This document shows positions 63,518-64,000 of a stretch of 64,000 bases of DNA, piece by piece. Where the stretch lies: contig JBAMDO010000142.1 of NCBI GenBank assembly GCA_037074765.1, positions 1-64,000 of the forward strand. Direction: 5' to 3'. Below the pieces are notes generated by a model. It saw only the letters and a program-made list of their open reading frames with translations, was not told the origin of the DNA and searched no databases. This DNA comes from Mansonella perstans. Taxonomy: Eukaryota; Nematoda; Chromadorea; Rhabditida; Onchocercidae. Positions within the stretch are counted from its first letter, which is position 1; the number at the start of each line of letters is the position of its first letter. The position numbers and the translations under genes are program-made.

Positions 63518-64000
63518 TGGAACTAATCTTGTTGAAGTGATCCAAGAAATGCAATGATTCCGATAACAAAGTTAAAAATCCGGTTTGTTTCTATCATTTT
63601 TTTTCTCTGCTTTTCAGATAGCAACGAAAAGATATTTTGAACTACGTTTCAGTTATCCTTTAAAAATAACACGTAAATTTTTATCATTAAAGTTTTTTCT
63701 TTTTGACCAAAGTTAATTCAAATATTCAATTATCAGCAAAAGTAATAAGAATGAACATTAAGACAATTATATAATTATATAAGCATAGGTAATAAACAGT
63801 TATATGAATATAGGTGCAATATCGATATTTTATTAAAAGATTTAGTTAATAAAACTGTAGAAAAAAATCTTGAATAAAAGATCAACATTCAGAATAAAAA
63901 ACCTACATTCAAAATAAATCTTGAATTAAAACAATTTTTAGAAAAGAATGCTATCAATAACTAATAAACAAAAGTGAATTTTTTTCAGGATGACATAAAT

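Noticed and set aside
1..64000. tRNA, rRNA or SL RNA genes
   Set aside because: No cloverleaf with A and B boxes, no rRNA-like GC-rich block and no SL exon followed by a strong donor and Sm site were recognised by eye; a covariance-model scan would be decisive.

Overview
The window is AT-rich DNA from an animal nuclear genome and reads as a nematode, probably a clade III (filarial-like) worm. The evidence is many short exons with TTTTCAG-type acceptors, introns of mostly 100-500 bases, and acceptor sites only 7-16 bases before the start codon of three genes, as expected for spliced-leader trans-splicing. No bacterial features, tRNA, rRNA or CRISPR array were found. The species placement is inference; the gene models come from reading splice sites, codon phase and protein motifs by eye.

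Layout. 1-5.7 kb (+): the 3' end of an unidentified gene, then a TMEM200-family membrane protein. 6.0-7.6 kb: a decayed non-LTR retrotransposon, minus strand, flanked by diverged direct repeats. 9.0-11.6 kb (-): an ER-resident FKBP/EF-hand prolyl isomerase ending in KDEL, modelled completely in 7 exons. 11.6-17 kb: no gene seen. 17.1-23.9 kb (+): a 12-TM major-facilitator transporter of the FLVCR (choline/heme) family. 27.8-40.9 kb (-): a 554-residue four-finger zinc-finger transcription factor with long introns. 43.0-45.1 kb (-): MTERF4-like mitochondrial factor. 47.0-50.3 kb (-): the mu subunit of the AP-1 clathrin adaptor. 51.5-54.0 kb (+): a 297-residue predicted type I membrane protein with no recognised family. 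55.1-55.9 kb (+): a hypothetical protein. 57.1-62.3 kb (+): a compact KATNIP (katanin-interacting, DUF4457) protein in about 15 exons. 63.2 kb (+): the start of a further small gene.

The genes are unrelated housekeeping and regulatory loci and do not form a pathway or an operon. No new multi-gene system was found. The most unusual items are: (i) a conserved AP-1 mu junction lacking any GT-AG pair that keeps frame; (ii) a likely GC-AG intron in the same gene; (iii) the retrotransposon relic that has lost its catalytic FADD segment and sits between direct repeats; (iv) a 55-base direct repeat bracketing the probable last exon of the FLVCR gene; (v) an uncharacterised receptor-like membrane protein; (vi) a perfect 16-bp-stem hairpin in a zinc-finger intron.
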